Shown in pieces: positions 26,489 to 35,446 of a stretch of DNA of 60,117 bases. The stretch is from UBA9732 sp052170315. Lineage in GTDB: Bacteria; Spirochaetota; Spirochaetia; Sphaerochaetales; Sphaerochaetaceae. Made by a program: the position numbers and the translations under genes. The stretch spans positions 1 to 60,117 of the forward strand of contig JBQNAT010000014.1 in NCBI GenBank assembly GCA_052170315.1, written 5' to 3'. The notes under the pieces are model-generated. The model was not told the origin of the DNA. It saw nothing but the letters and a program-made list of their open reading frames with translations, and made no database searches. The first letter of the stretch is position 1. Every line of letters starts with the position of its first letter.

Positions 26489-28067
26489 GCCTGGAATAAG
26501 CCATTAAATTTTCATCACCCTCACAGCCCGCCAGAACCTTGCCCGCAAGAATCTTTCCAAGCTGTACGCCTTCCTGGTCAAAGCTGTTTATGTTCCATAC
26601 AAAGCCCTGGAACATTACCTTGTTTTCAAAATGGGCAAGTATGGCTCCCAGCGTAAACGGAGTAAGGCGTTCCGCGAAAAGAAGACTTGACGGCCTTCCG
26701 CCTTCAAAGCTCTTGTTCGGGTTTTCCTTATTTTCACGTCCGCGGGCAAAGGCAACAATCTGGGCAACAAGGTTTGCCTTAAGTTTTGTCTGGCTTGTAG
26801 AGCCTCCGCTTTCCGCGTCAAGGGAACCTTCCTTCTTTTTGAAACCAATGAACTGCATAGGGACTATGTCCGTACCCTGATGAAGAAGCTGATAGAAAGA
26901 ATGCTGCCCGTTGGTTCCCGGTTCGCCGAATATGACAGGTCCGGTTTTATATTTAATAACCTTACCGAAACGGTTCACGCTCTTGCCGTTCGATTCCATA
27001 TCCAGCTGCTGGAAATGAGCAGGCATCCTGTAAAGGCTCTGGCTGTACGGAAGTACTGCAGTATAGGGATAGTTAAGGACATTTCTGAGATAGATGCCCG
27101 TCATGGCATCCATAAGAACTCCGTTTTTTCTGATATCCGGTTCAAGCGCGGCAATGTCTTCCGCGTGAGCCCCGTCAAGAATACGCCTGAAAACGTCAAA
27201 ACCGTAGGCAAGGGATAAAATCACTCCGCCTACCGGGCTTGTGGCGGAATAACGTCCGCCAATGTAGTCATCCATGAAGAAAACCGCCATAATACCCGGC
27301 GTGCTTGCAAGCGGGCTTGTGTTGCTTGTAACGGCAACTATGTGCTTCTGAGGTTCAAGGTTTTTTATGCCGCTTTTTTCCATAACCTTGAAAACAAGGT
27401 CTCTGTTTGCAAGAGTCTCCTGAGTAGTTCCGCTTTTTGAAACCAGAATGAAAAGCGTGCTTTCAAGGTCAATGTCGGAAAGAACCGCACAGGCGTCGTC
27501 AGGGTCCACGTTGGATATGAATCTTGCTTCAAGCTTTTTTGTGCAGCCATCTTCAGGCCCTATTAATGAAAGCGCGTAGCAAAGCGCCCTTGGCCCTAGG
27601 TCGGAGCCTCCAATGCCTATTTGGACAACCGTTTTTATTGTTTTTCCGGTAGAGCCCTTAAGCTCCCCGCTTCTTACCTTTTCGGAAAATACTTTTATTT
27701 TTTCAAGCTCGCCGTTATAGAAGGTGTTTTTGTCAACTCCGTCCGCAATTACTTTTGTGCCTTCAAGCACAACTCCGCGCGTCAGATGATGAAGGACAAG
27801 ACGCTTTTCCCCCGGATTCATTATCTCACCTCTGAGCACGGCCTTATACTTTTCAATAAGCTGCTGCTCGTCAGCAAGAGCCTGCATGGCATCAACGGTA
27901 TCGCCGTCTACAGGCATCGCGGCATAATTATATGAAAGAGAACCGGCTTCTTGTATGCACAGCTCTTCTATTCTCTTTGCGTTAAGTCCGTGTTTTATGT
28001 CAAAAGGCTTCACGGCGCCCAGCTTCGGGAAAGACCCCGCAATATCCAAATCATTATATTTTATCAC
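26469..28067 (-). CDS. pgi: glucose-6-phosphate isomerase
   Basis: Interconverts glucose-6-phosphate and fructose-6-phosphate. The 532 residues contain the two family signatures, GGRYSATSPVGGVILSLAYG and the QQLDMESNGKSVNR region. VQIGIGGSDLGPRALCYAL and the phosphate-binding SKSGTTQET are also seen. The start is GTG at 28067, preceded by GGGG at normal spacing. It has its own promoter with a TATAAT -10 and is followed by lemA after 46 bases. Confidence 0.97.
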   Translation of the reverse strand: MIKYNDLDIAGSFPKLGAVKPFDIKHGLNAKRIEELCIQEAGSLSYNYAAMPVDGDTVDAMQALADEQQLIEKYKAVLRGEIMNPGEKRLVLHHLTRGVVLEGTKVIADGVDKNTFYNGELEKIKVFSEKVRSGELKGSTGKTIKTVVQIGIGGSDLGPRALCYALSLIGPEDGCTKKLEARFISNVDPDDACAVLSDIDLESTLFILVSKSGTTQETLANRDLVFKVMEKSGIKNLEPQKHIVAVTSNTSPLASTPGIMAVFFMDDYIGGRYSATSPVGGVILSLAYGFDVFRRILDGAHAEDIAALEPDIRKNGVLMDAMTGIYLRNVLNYPYTAVLPYSQSLYRMPAHFQQLDMESNGKSVNRFGKVIKYKTGPVIFGEPGTNGQHSFYQLLHQGTDIVPMQFIGFKKKEGSLDAESGGSTSQTKLKANLVAQIVAFARGRENKENPNKSFEGGRPSSLLFAERLTPFTLGAILAHFENKVMFQGFVWNINSFDQEGVQLGKILAGKVLAGCEGDENLMAYSRLLGIEF

Positions 28068-28112
28068 AATAAACCCCGCAGTAACCGCAGCCCGGAAACC
28101 GCGGTCATATCC

Positions 28113-28118
28113 ATTATA
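28113..28118 (-). promoter_or_regulatory. -10 element of pgi
   Basis: A perfect TATAAT on the minus strand 45 bases upstream of the GTG. The -35 at 17-base spacing is poor (TTTATA). The leader between contains GC-rich repeats of CCGCGG and GCGG that could fold, but no known riboswitch was recognised. Confidence 0.5.
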
Positions 28119-28142
28119 GAATATAGAGCGTGTTTTATAAAG

Positions 28143-28613
28143 TCAGTCTTCAATTTCAGGTATGCGGGTCTTAAAGCTTTCCTGAAGGTCTTCTTTTGTC
28201 ATCCCTTCTCTGAGTATGACCATAATGGTATCATCACCTGCCAGCGTTCCCAGTATCTCCGGAAGGTTTAAAGCCTCAAGACCTACCGCCACGCTGTTTG
28301 CGTGACCTTCACGAGTCTTGATAACACCTATATTTCCGCTGAATTCAAGAGAGATTATCCCTCTGCGGACATCCTGGATGTAGCTTTTTTCCGATTCGGC
28401 AACAAAGTCGTTGTCAGGCAGGGAGTAGTAATAACCGCTCCAGCCGTCCGATATCTTTCCGACCTTCAGCATTTTCAGGTCTCTTGAAAGGGTTGCCTGC
28501 GTAACGGGATAACCTTCTACGCGCAGAAGATTCAGCAGGGTGTCCTGATTGTCTATTCTGTTTTTCTTTATCAGGTCCTTTATGACTGAAAGCCTGTTAT
28601 ATCTCTGTTTCAT
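28143..28613 (-). CDS. argR: arginine repressor family regulator
   Basis: DNA-binding regulator of arginine metabolism that responds to L-arginine as a hexamer. The N-terminal winged helix-turn-helix includes VTQATLSRDLKMLKV, the typical recognition segment. The C-terminal oligomerisation and arginine-binding domain contains EILGTLAGDDTIMVI, the family signature GTxAGDDT. The ATG at 28613 has GAGGGG upstream, and a TTG five codons earlier is less likely. The product is 156 residues. No arginine biosynthesis or deiminase genes lie nearby, so it acts elsewhere. Confidence 0.93.
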   Translation of the reverse strand: MKQRYNRLSVIKDLIKKNRIDNQDTLLNLLRVEGYPVTQATLSRDLKMLKVGKISDGWSGYYYSLPDNDFVAESEKSYIQDVRRGIISLEFSGNIGVIKTREGHANSVAVGLEALNLPEILGTLAGDDTIMVILREGMTKEDLQESFKTRIPEIED

Positions 28614-28844
28614 GCGAACACCCCTCAACGCGGCAGTTAGTTAAAAATAAATATACAATATAAATTCAATTCGGCGCAAGAAAAAATACAAAAAAAGCCG
28701 GTTTAAGTTTTATTTTTGAATTTTTTTTAATTTTCAGCGCAAAGAATATGCAGCACTCATTCAACCCAATCCCCTTTCACGCCCGAATCCGGCTCATGTC
28801 TGAAAGTTTGTTTTTATAATTTTATTAAGCGGCAAAAGGACAAT

Positions 28845-28882
28845 AAAAAACCCCATGGAAAAAAGGAGGTCAAACCATGGGG
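28845..28882 (-). terminator. rho-independent terminator
   Basis: An eight-base-pair stem, CCCCATGG with CCATGGGG (28851-28858 and 28875-28882), followed by six T on the minus strand. It is placed to end the ligA/ModE-like operon, about 150 bases after its last stop. Confidence 0.75.
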
Positions 28883-28936
28883 AAACAAAAGGAGGTTGAG
28901 ATTTACATCTCGAAGGAGAAAGATATTCCAATATGA
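28877..28936 (+). CDS. possible 19-codon small open frame
   Basis: On the plus strand an ATG preceded by AAAAGGAGG at six-base spacing opens an 18-18.5 kb-independent short frame of 19 codons plus stop, giving a lysine- and glutamate-rich peptide. The start codon lies inside the 3' arm of the terminator hairpin and its ribosome-binding site lies in the loop, so translation would depend on folding. A second AAAAGGAGG follows 20 bases later. It could equally be a coincidence of the terminator sequence. Confidence 0.25.
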   Translation: MGKQKEVEIYISKEKDIPI

Positions 28937-29031
28937 AAAAAATATCAAGTGTTTTTATGAAAAAATTTTTAATATAATACTAATTGATTTATATGAAATA
29001 AATTAAAAATAATAATTTATTTGTAAAAATT

Positions 29032-29406
29032 TTAGTCGGCGTTTTCAGCCTCAATAAGCGCCGAAAGTTTTCCCTCAAAATCCGCAAATGGACATTCAAG
29101 GAGGTTCTTGCACTCTTTCTGGAAGACATCATAGAGAACAATGAACTTCTCCCCGAACTCCGTAAGCGAAGCTCCGCTTCTCTCAACTCCGCCCTTTTTC
29201 CTTGAAAGAACGCTTACTCCAAGAAAAGCCTCAAGGTTTTCAATCATTCTGAACGCCTTGGAATAGGAAATGCCAAGAGCTCCCGCCGCCGCGCGAAGAG
29301 AGTTGCATTCCTTTACCTTCTGAAGAAGCCATAGAACTCCTATACCCATAAATTTTTCCTGTGAGCTTTCAAGATAAAGCTTTACCTTAAGATTCATTTT
29401 TTCCAT
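29032..29406 (-). CDS. ModE-like winged-helix DNA-binding protein
   Basis: A 124-residue protein matching the N-terminal DNA-binding domain of ModE and LysR-type wHTH proteins: GVLWLLQKVKECNSLRAAAGALGISYSKAFRMIENLE is the expected helix-turn-helix block, seen from about residue 23 to 59. SRKKGGVERSGASLTEFG is the wing. The molybdate-binding TOBE domains of full ModE are absent, so it may not sense molybdate itself. AGGAGAAC precedes the ATG, 20 bases after the ligA stop. A molybdenum hydroxylase-like operon starts 3.5 kb away, a possible target. Confidence 0.78.
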   Translation of the reverse strand: MEKMNLKVKLYLESSQEKFMGIGVLWLLQKVKECNSLRAAAGALGISYSKAFRMIENLEAFLGVSVLSRKKGGVERSGASLTEFGEKFIVLYDVFQKECKNLLECPFADFEGKLSALIEAENAD

Positions 29407-29426
29407 TAAAGTTCTCCTTAAATCTC

Positions 29427-31541
29427 TCAGAGCAGGTTTTTCTGAACAGTTTCCTCCGATTCCTCGGTACTTTCAAAGCCTATGAGTTTCAGAAATTCCT
29501 TTTCGTCAACAATCCTTACCCCAAGCTTTTTTGCCTTATCAAGCTTGCTTCCCGCCCCGCTTCCCGCAAGAAGACAAGATGTTTTTCCTGAAACACCTGA
29601 AACCTCCGTTCCGCCTCTTTTTTTGATTTCCTCCATAGCTCTGCCGCGCGGATTGAAGTTTTCAAACGACCCCGTAACACACCAGCTCTGGCCGCTGAAA
29701 ATCTGTTCAAGAGAAGACCCTTTTTCCTTAATATCAGTCATTTGAAGCCCTGCTTTACGTAAGTCTTCTATTAATTTCCGCGTAATATCGGAATTAAGGC
29801 CATCAATAATGAGCTTTGCCGTTATAGGGCCAATGCCGTGAATACGGGAAAGCTTTTCTTCGTCACCCCTGTCAGCAAGAGATAGAAGCCTGTCTATACT
29901 GTTAAGCCCCGCATCACAGACAAGATCAACCGCCTTCTTGCCGAATTCCGGAATTCCAAGCGAAACAAGAACTTTTCGGAAAGGCGTTTTCCGGCTGCGT
30001 TCAACAGCCATTTTAATGCTTTCTATCTTCCTGCCTTCAGTACCGCCAAAGCCGTCAAGAGAACTCAGGCGACCAAAGTCAAACTCATAAAGTTCGCTTA
30101 TGTTTTTAACAAAACCGTTGTCGTAGAGTATTTCTACCGTACGGGGGCCAAGCCCCTCTATATCCATTTGGCCCTTTGCGCAGAAAAAGGTGAGGCGCCC
30201 TTTAGCCTGAGCCGGGCAGTCATAATTGGGACAGAACATGTGGGCGCCGCGGACAACAAGGGAAGAACCGCATATAGGGCATGCCTTGGGCATTTTCCAC
30301 GTAGTGTTGCCAAGATTGTTCTTTTCAATCACATTTTCCACCGCGGGTATTACATCACCTCTTTTTGAGATGGAAACCGTATCTCCTACCGCAAGCTCCA
30401 GAGAATCCACATAATCCTGATTGTGAAGCGTTATATTGCGTATGGTGCTGCCTGAAAGAAGAGTCTCACGTATTCTTGCCATGGGAGTAATTCGTCCGGT
30501 TCGCCCAACCTGGATATCTATGCCAAGAACCTGAGTCTGTGCCTGAGGGGCTTCAAACTTGTAGGCAATGGCCCAGCGCGGATGATGTTCCGTATAACCA
30601 AGAACCTCACGTATCGCAAGCTCATTTACTTTCACAACAAGGCCGTCAATCTCATAAGGCAGATTGTTTCTTCCTTCGGCGTTTGCCGTTATGGCGGAAG
30701 GAATATCTTCAAAACTTCCGCAAGTGCCCGAAAGCCCTGCCTCTTCAAGCCTTTTCTGAGCGTCTTCCCGTGTACGGCAGAAGCAGGAAAGATGCTTATC
30801 AACCGGAAAACCAAGGCGATTCAGCTCGCTCAGTATCATGATATGGTCCGTAAATGGAACACTGTGCGTCCAAAAGCCCTCGTAAACATAGATTGAAAGC
30901 GGCACCTGTGCCGTTTCATTGCTCTTATTGCGCCTTATTGTACCGGCGGCAAGATTACGCGGATTGGCATAAGGCTCCGAAAGAGTTGAATTGATTTTTT
31001 CAAAATCGGCCTTTTTCAGGAAAACCTCGCCCCGAACCGCAATGTCCACAGGCCGGGTGAGTCTTAACGGAACCGAATGGATAGTTTTTACGTTGGCGGT
31101 AACATCGTTTCCGATATAGCCGTTTCCTCGGGTGACCGCCCTTACAAGAAGACCCTGCTCGTAGTAAAGGACTATTGAAAACCCGTCCAGTTTCTCCTCA
31201 AGCACGAAAGACAGGTTCTCTCCGGTATTCTCCGCCGTTTTTTTTATCCAGGAAAGAATCTCCGTATCACTGTAAGCCTTGTCCAGACTAAGCACGGGAA
31301 TTGTATGCGAAACCTCCGGGAAATCGGATGAAAGGTCGCTGCCAACCCTCTGAGTGGGCGAATCAGGAGTTCTAAGCTCGGGGTGTTCTCTTTCCAGCAG
31401 AGAAAGCTCATCAAAAAGCCGGTCATACTCCAAATCCGACACAACAGGCCTTCCTTCAACGTAATAGGCTCTCTGATATCCGGTCAGGACATTCCTCAGC
31501 TCTTCGGCTCTTTTTATCCTTTCAATCCCATCTTGTTCCAT
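29427..31541 (-). CDS. ligA: NAD-dependent DNA ligase
   Basis: Seals nicks using NAD+. The 704 residues contain all domains in order: the Ia region, adenylation domain with catalytic Lys117 in EEKLDG, OB fold, four-cysteine zinc finger (CPIC and CPNYDC), helix-hairpin-helix repeats, and a C-terminal BRCT domain from about residue 615 with the GRAMEEIKKRGG segment. The ATG at 31541 has no Shine-Dalgarno sequence, and a TATAAT lies seven bases upstream, so the mRNA is probably leaderless. Confidence 0.97.
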   Translation of the reverse strand: MEQDGIERIKRAEELRNVLTGYQRAYYVEGRPVVSDLEYDRLFDELSLLEREHPELRTPDSPTQRVGSDLSSDFPEVSHTIPVLSLDKAYSDTEILSWIKKTAENTGENLSFVLEEKLDGFSIVLYYEQGLLVRAVTRGNGYIGNDVTANVKTIHSVPLRLTRPVDIAVRGEVFLKKADFEKINSTLSEPYANPRNLAAGTIRRNKSNETAQVPLSIYVYEGFWTHSVPFTDHIMILSELNRLGFPVDKHLSCFCRTREDAQKRLEEAGLSGTCGSFEDIPSAITANAEGRNNLPYEIDGLVVKVNELAIREVLGYTEHHPRWAIAYKFEAPQAQTQVLGIDIQVGRTGRITPMARIRETLLSGSTIRNITLHNQDYVDSLELAVGDTVSISKRGDVIPAVENVIEKNNLGNTTWKMPKACPICGSSLVVRGAHMFCPNYDCPAQAKGRLTFFCAKGQMDIEGLGPRTVEILYDNGFVKNISELYEFDFGRLSSLDGFGGTEGRKIESIKMAVERSRKTPFRKVLVSLGIPEFGKKAVDLVCDAGLNSIDRLLSLADRGDEEKLSRIHGIGPITAKLIIDGLNSDITRKLIEDLRKAGLQMTDIKEKGSSLEQIFSGQSWCVTGSFENFNPRGRAMEEIKKRGGTEVSGVSGKTSCLLAGSGAGSKLDKAKKLGVRIVDEKEFLKLIGFESTEESEETVQKNLL

Positions 31542-31548
31542 GCCGCCG

Positions 31549-31554
31549 ATTATA
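31549..31554 (-). promoter_or_regulatory. -10 of ligA with leaderless geometry
   Basis: A perfect TATAAT on the minus strand whose predicted +1 is 31542, one base before the ATG. The -35 region is weak. Confidence 0.6.
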
Positions 31555-31623
31555 CCCCAAAAAACGTCAGGATTCCACTCTTTCTCCCCTTACAGCCTAT
31601 TCTTCACGCAGTGCGCCCATCTA

Positions 31624-31652
31624 TTAACACCGGAAGGAAAAAGTGATATACT
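31624..31652 (+). promoter_or_regulatory. promoter with near-leaderless geometry
   Basis: TTAACA, 17-base spacer, TATACT. Predicted +1 near 31659, three bases before the ATG at 31662. The only purine-rich stretch (GGAAGG) is upstream of the -10 and cannot serve as a ribosome-binding site. Confidence 0.65.
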
Positions 31653-31661
31653 GAATCAGAA

Positions 31662-32828
31662 ATGAAAAAAATAAATGTGTTAAGAATATCGGTCATAATA
31701 TTAGCGATTTTGGCATTAGCTTTCCCGCTTTGGGCCGAAATAACATACACTTACACGGCGGAACAGAACCCTATTTGGCTGAACGGGAAACACCAGGGTG
31801 ATTTCTATGCGCCTGACGGAACCGACACATCACTTCTCTCTCACTTAAAGCTTGTTCGTCTGGGCGTGCTGCATATCGCGGGGCTTCCTCAAAACACTGA
31901 CAGCGGAACAACCTTCATGATTGTAACTCCGCCTGCATCATCCGTAAGGATAAATGGAACCTTCATTTTCCATAATGGGACAACCGTCCAGCAGTTCTAT
32001 GACAAAATGGAAAATGACATAAATCTTGGCGACAACACAAGAGCCGTTGTCAAGCTTGTTGGCCAGTACTATCCTAACGGAGTCAGGACAAGCCTGGATT
32101 TAAGCAGCGGAGGAAGCAGGGAAATAGATTTGACCCCTCCATGGAATAAGAATTCTCTGGATATGGAAATATATATGGTAATCGGAGAATCCCTGAAAAT
32201 GGTAAATGGCGCTTCCTATTACGTTTATAATGTTTCCAATTATATTTTCAGACTTGAGGATGAAAACCATAACGAAATCACGGGTGAAGGAATAAACAAT
32301 TCGGACAACCCGTTTACAGGCGGTCATACAAATCCTACATGGACAGGAACTGACGGCGCCGTACAGCCCGCGAACCTCAGGGCATATACCTCGCTTCTTG
32401 GATATCCTGATAAGAACCCTCTTGGTCAGAACCCTGTAATTGAGCTGCCGTCCTCTATGCAGGAACTCATGTCCGGAGTAAACCTTGCTTACCTGCGTAT
32501 CAATTTTGACACTGATAATGGGAACGCGGGGGCCACAAAGGATCTTGTAGTCACCCTTTCGCACGACAAACTGAAAGCCTCGGGAATAGCTGAAGAGTAT
32601 GAATACGGCCTTGCGGTAGAACATGACAGCAAAACCGGTACGGTAACTACTACAGCTATAACTCCCGGTTTTTCAACAGAAGACATAAGCTACAGGCTTG
32701 AGGAATCGTCCGCGGGGGATACGGACACCAAACTGCTTAAATTCAGATTCGAGTCCAACGCGTTCGGCGATGCGCAGCCCGGCCAGTATTCATCCACAAT
32801 ACGCATAGAGCTTTCGGTACATGAATAA
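31662..32828 (+). CDS. secreted protein of unknown function
   Basis: A 388-residue protein with a clear signal peptide (hydrophobic core about 8-23, probable cleavage after LWA at residue 25). The rest is rich in Asn, Thr, Ser and Gly and looks all-beta. An NPFTGGHTNPTWTGTDG loop lies near residues 219-235, and the C-terminus EYSSTIRIELSVHE-like strand (ending SVHE) resembles the end of surface or fimbrial-type beta-sandwich proteins. No family was recognised. It is likely exported to the periplasm or surface. It is transcribed alone from a strong promoter, divergent from ligA. Confidence 0.75.
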   Translation: MKKINVLRISVIILAILALAFPLWAEITYTYTAEQNPIWLNGKHQGDFYAPDGTDTSLLSHLKLVRLGVLHIAGLPQNTDSGTTFMIVTPPASSVRINGTFIFHNGTTVQQFYDKMENDINLGDNTRAVVKLVGQYYPNGVRTSLDLSSGGSREIDLTPPWNKNSLDMEIYMVIGESLKMVNGASYYVYNVSNYIFRLEDENHNEITGEGINNSDNPFTGGHTNPTWTGTDGAVQPANLRAYTSLLGYPDKNPLGQNPVIELPSSMQELMSGVNLAYLRINFDTDNGNAGATKDLVVTLSHDKLKASGIAEEYEYGLAVEHDSKTGTVTTTAITPGFSTEDISYRLEESSAGDTDTKLLKFRFESNAFGDAQPGQYSSTIRIELSVHE

Positions 32829-32850
32829 AATCCGCAAAGTTCCGGCATTG

Positions 32851-32879
32851 TTGAAAAAACACACTTGCAGTGATATTCT
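32851..32879 (+). promoter_or_regulatory. promoter with leaderless geometry
   Basis: TTGAAA, 17-base spacer, TATTCT. The predicted +1 is exactly the A of the ATG at 32886. No Shine-Dalgarno sequence is present. Confidence 0.7.
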
Positions 32880-32885
32880 TAAACC

Positions 32886-34874
32886 ATGCCTGAGCCAAAC
32901 GATCTTTTTGATATTAACAGAAAGCACCTTACAGGAAAACTTTTAACCTCGACCGTATCCGGCGGAACAATAGCGGACATCACAATGCCCGGCGAAACCC
33001 GGTTCAGGCATATGCTGGTCCTTAGCGCATCGGACTTTGAAAATGCCGGGGATATTAACGTCATGGATGACAGAATCCCTTTCTTCGCCAGGGACGAGAT
33101 AGCCTACAAAGGGCAGCCCATTCTGGCGGTTTTTGGCTATGAACCGGAAGATGTAGAGCTTTTCTGCAGGGAAGTCAAATTTTCGTACCAGATAAAACCT
33201 GAAAGCGGAGAACACGAATCAAAACCTTTTGAGTCCCCTTTCATCTGGTCATACGGCAATACGGACGAGTATTTCACGGAAAAGGCAAAAACGTTCGCTT
33301 CTTCCTTTGAAGTGACGCCTTTTTCAAATACCATGCTTGGCAACCAGAAAATATTTGCGGTCGAAAGCGATGGAAAAATAAATATAAGAATAGCCTCACA
33401 GTGGCCTGTGCATGTGAGAAAATGTGTTGCGAAAGTCCTTGGGAGACCACTTGAAGACATCATTGTCCAGACACAGCCCTATTATGCCCCATTTGACCAG
33501 TTGATAGTAATCCCGTCACTGCTTGCCTGTATAGCCTCTCTTGCGGCGGTGCAGTCCGGAGAGCTTGTACAGCTCAGTTCTCCAATGGTTTCGTGGCAGC
33601 CAAGGATGAAAATAGACCATGAAACGGCGTATACGCCGGATGGAAACCTGCTTGCGGACAGGGCGTCCTGCACAATAGACATGGGAGCTTTCCCAATTTT
33701 TGCAGAAGAAGTCTGCCATAATGTGCTTGCCGGTCTTATTTCCGCCTATCCCATGAAGGCTGCGGATGTCAGCATACATGTGACCAGAAGCTCTTCCCCT
33801 CCCGCCAATTTCTTCGGGGATCTTGGATACGCAATGGCTCTCGCGGGAACGGAAAACCATTTTTCCCTTCTTGCCTCTTCCTTGGGTCTCCAGCCTGCGC
33901 TCTGGAGAGAGGAAAACCTTAAAACCCTTGACAAATCAGGTTTCCCGCTTTGCCGCAGCGTCAAGCAGAGTTCGGATTTTGACAAACTTAAAAATTCCGT
34001 AAAATCCGTAGTTGACAGAGCCTGGTACTCAAGAAAGTACGCTTCCAATGCCCAGAGCAGGCTGCTTCCGGTCAAAATGAATCCGTTTATAAATTACTCC
34101 AGAGGAATAGGCATCGCCTCAGGCGAAGGAATAATGGGCTTTTCCCAGCAGTTCAATGCAGGCGCGAATTACACTCTTTCACTGACAATGAACGAGGACG
34201 AAACCTTAACGGTGAATACCGGGATGCAGGTAGACAAATCCATGTCCGCCATTTGGAAAACAGTTATACGCAGAATGATAAATATCAGTGATGAAAACAT
34301 ATTGTTCATGGACATAAACGATTCCGAAATATTGGACATAGGCCCAAGCGCGCTTTCAAGGAAAATAGGAGTCATAGAACCCCTGCTTATGAAGGCAGGT
34401 CTGGAGCTTTCCAGAAAAATACAGTTTTCAAGACTTCCGGTTACTGCCTCCGCAGGATTTGAAGCAGAGCTTACGGACCCATTTTACTTCAGTTCCGGCA
34501 TAGGCGCCGTTGCCGTAGAGCTTCATATAGATACGGTCATGCTCAGCCCTATCATAGACAACGTCTGGGTTGATTTTCACCTTGGGCAGGTCTTTGATAT
34601 GGACAAGCTTCTGAAGAAGGCCAGACATACAATAACCATGGCGCTTTCGGACATCTGCCCAAGGTCGTCCGCGAAGTGCATCATGGACATAAAGATTTCC
34701 AAAGACGGTTCATTCGCCGCTTCCTCTCTTACAGCAGCCCTGAGGGGTCTTACCACTTCCGCTCTTGTCAGTGCTCTTTCACAGGCTTTGGGATATCCGA
34801 TACACAAAATACCGGTAACAAGCGACGATATTCTGGCCATTGCGAACAGGAATTCCAACGGAGATGAAAAATGA
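32886..34874 (+). CDS. xanthine dehydrogenase family large (molybdopterin-type) subunit, divergent
   Basis: Large subunit of a molybdenum hydroxylase-like complex, 662 residues against about 760 in typical XdhA-type proteins. The fold is indicated by a fairly conserved block (DHETAYTPDGNLLADR, then IDMGAF) and by the C-terminal GYPIHKIPVTSDDIL, but the cofactor motifs are changed. The position of GGGFGGK reads YYAPFDQ, the RGFG loop reads FFGDLG, the GQG loop reads TGMQVDK, and no Glu is evident where GExP should supply the base. The protein may bind an altered cofactor or none. It is the first gene of an operon with intact iron-sulfur and FAD subunits. Confidence 0.75.
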   Translation: MPEPNDLFDINRKHLTGKLLTSTVSGGTIADITMPGETRFRHMLVLSASDFENAGDINVMDDRIPFFARDEIAYKGQPILAVFGYEPEDVELFCREVKFSYQIKPESGEHESKPFESPFIWSYGNTDEYFTEKAKTFASSFEVTPFSNTMLGNQKIFAVESDGKINIRIASQWPVHVRKCVAKVLGRPLEDIIVQTQPYYAPFDQLIVIPSLLACIASLAAVQSGELVQLSSPMVSWQPRMKIDHETAYTPDGNLLADRASCTIDMGAFPIFAEEVCHNVLAGLISAYPMKAADVSIHVTRSSSPPANFFGDLGYAMALAGTENHFSLLASSLGLQPALWREENLKTLDKSGFPLCRSVKQSSDFDKLKNSVKSVVDRAWYSRKYASNAQSRLLPVKMNPFINYSRGIGIASGEGIMGFSQQFNAGANYTLSLTMNEDETLTVNTGMQVDKSMSAIWKTVIRRMINISDENILFMDINDSEILDIGPSALSRKIGVIEPLLMKAGLELSRKIQFSRLPVTASAGFEAELTDPFYFSSGIGAVAVELHIDTVMLSPIIDNVWVDFHLGQVFDMDKLLKKARHTITMALSDICPRSSAKCIMDIKISKDGSFAASSLTAALRGLTTSALVSALSQALGYPIHKIPVTSDDILAIANRNSNGDEK

Positions 34875-35446
34875 GACTGAACTGCAATATAAACGGCTCA
34901 CAGTACTCACTGGTGGTAAACTCGGACAAACCGCTCAGCCATATACTGAACGAACAGATAGCCACGTTTGCGGAAAACAGCGCATGCGCCGGGGCATCCT
35001 GCGGAAACTGCATAGTACTGATAAACGGCAACGCGGCTTTAAGCTGTCTTGTACCTGCCTTCAGGCTAAACGGAGCAAGTATTCTTACTTTTGAAGGCTT
35101 TCAGAAGACTCGTTTCTGCCACGACATAGAAAGGGCCTATGAAACCACAGGGAATCAGCCATGCCCTCAGTGCTATCCCTCAAAAACAATAATAATAGAA
35201 TCCATACTTAATAAAATGGACAAAGAAAACCGGAACAAGATAAGCGGTTTCGCCGGGAACACCGCAAATCCGGAAGCAAACGAACAGGCGGCGCGTAGCC
35301 GTTCAGGTTCGGGAGCCATAAGCTCAGAGATGATAGCAAGGGAAATGTCAATGAGCGGCTGCCAGTGCATAGAAATATCCGACCTGGAAAAGATAGTGAA
35401 CCTGGCGTACAAATTCAGGAGCAGACGCAGTGCTAGAAGGTCTTAG
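34871..35446 (+). CDS. [2Fe-2S] subunit of the molybdenum hydroxylase-like complex
   Basis: Electron-transfer subunit carrying two [2Fe-2S] clusters. The plant-ferredoxin cluster ligands are C39, C44, C47 and C59 (C-x4-C-x2-C-x11-C). The second cluster ligands are C98-x2-C101 and C164-x-C166. The surrounding signatures differ from the standard ones (CPQCYPSK for CGxCTPG, and SGCQCIEI for GNxCRCTG). An insertion of about 35 polar residues separates the two halves of the second cluster domain. The start overlaps the large-subunit stop (ATGA). The 191-residue length is slightly above the usual 160. Confidence 0.85.
   Translation: MRLNCNINGSQYSLVVNSDKPLSHILNEQIATFAENSACAGASCGNCIVLINGNAALSCLVPAFRLNGASILTFEGFQKTRFCHDIERAYETTGNQPCPQCYPSKTIIIESILNKMDKENRNKISGFAGNTANPEANEQAARSRSGSGAISSEMIAREMSMSGCQCIEISDLEKIVNLAYKFRSRRSARRS

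Larger units (their letters stand above)
28614..29031. other. AT-rich intergenic region upstream of argR
   Basis: About 420 bases without a long gene. A possible argR promoter is TTGCGC, 18-base spacer, TATATT about 55 bases before the ATG. The region also holds a hairpin terminator and a short open frame described separately. The rest is low-complexity A/T sequence with no recognised RNA gene. Confidence 0.45.

Noticed and set aside
28068..28112. Riboswitch in the pgi leader
   Set aside because: Short GC-rich repeats can pair, but the leader is under 45 bases and matches no riboswitch pattern I know.
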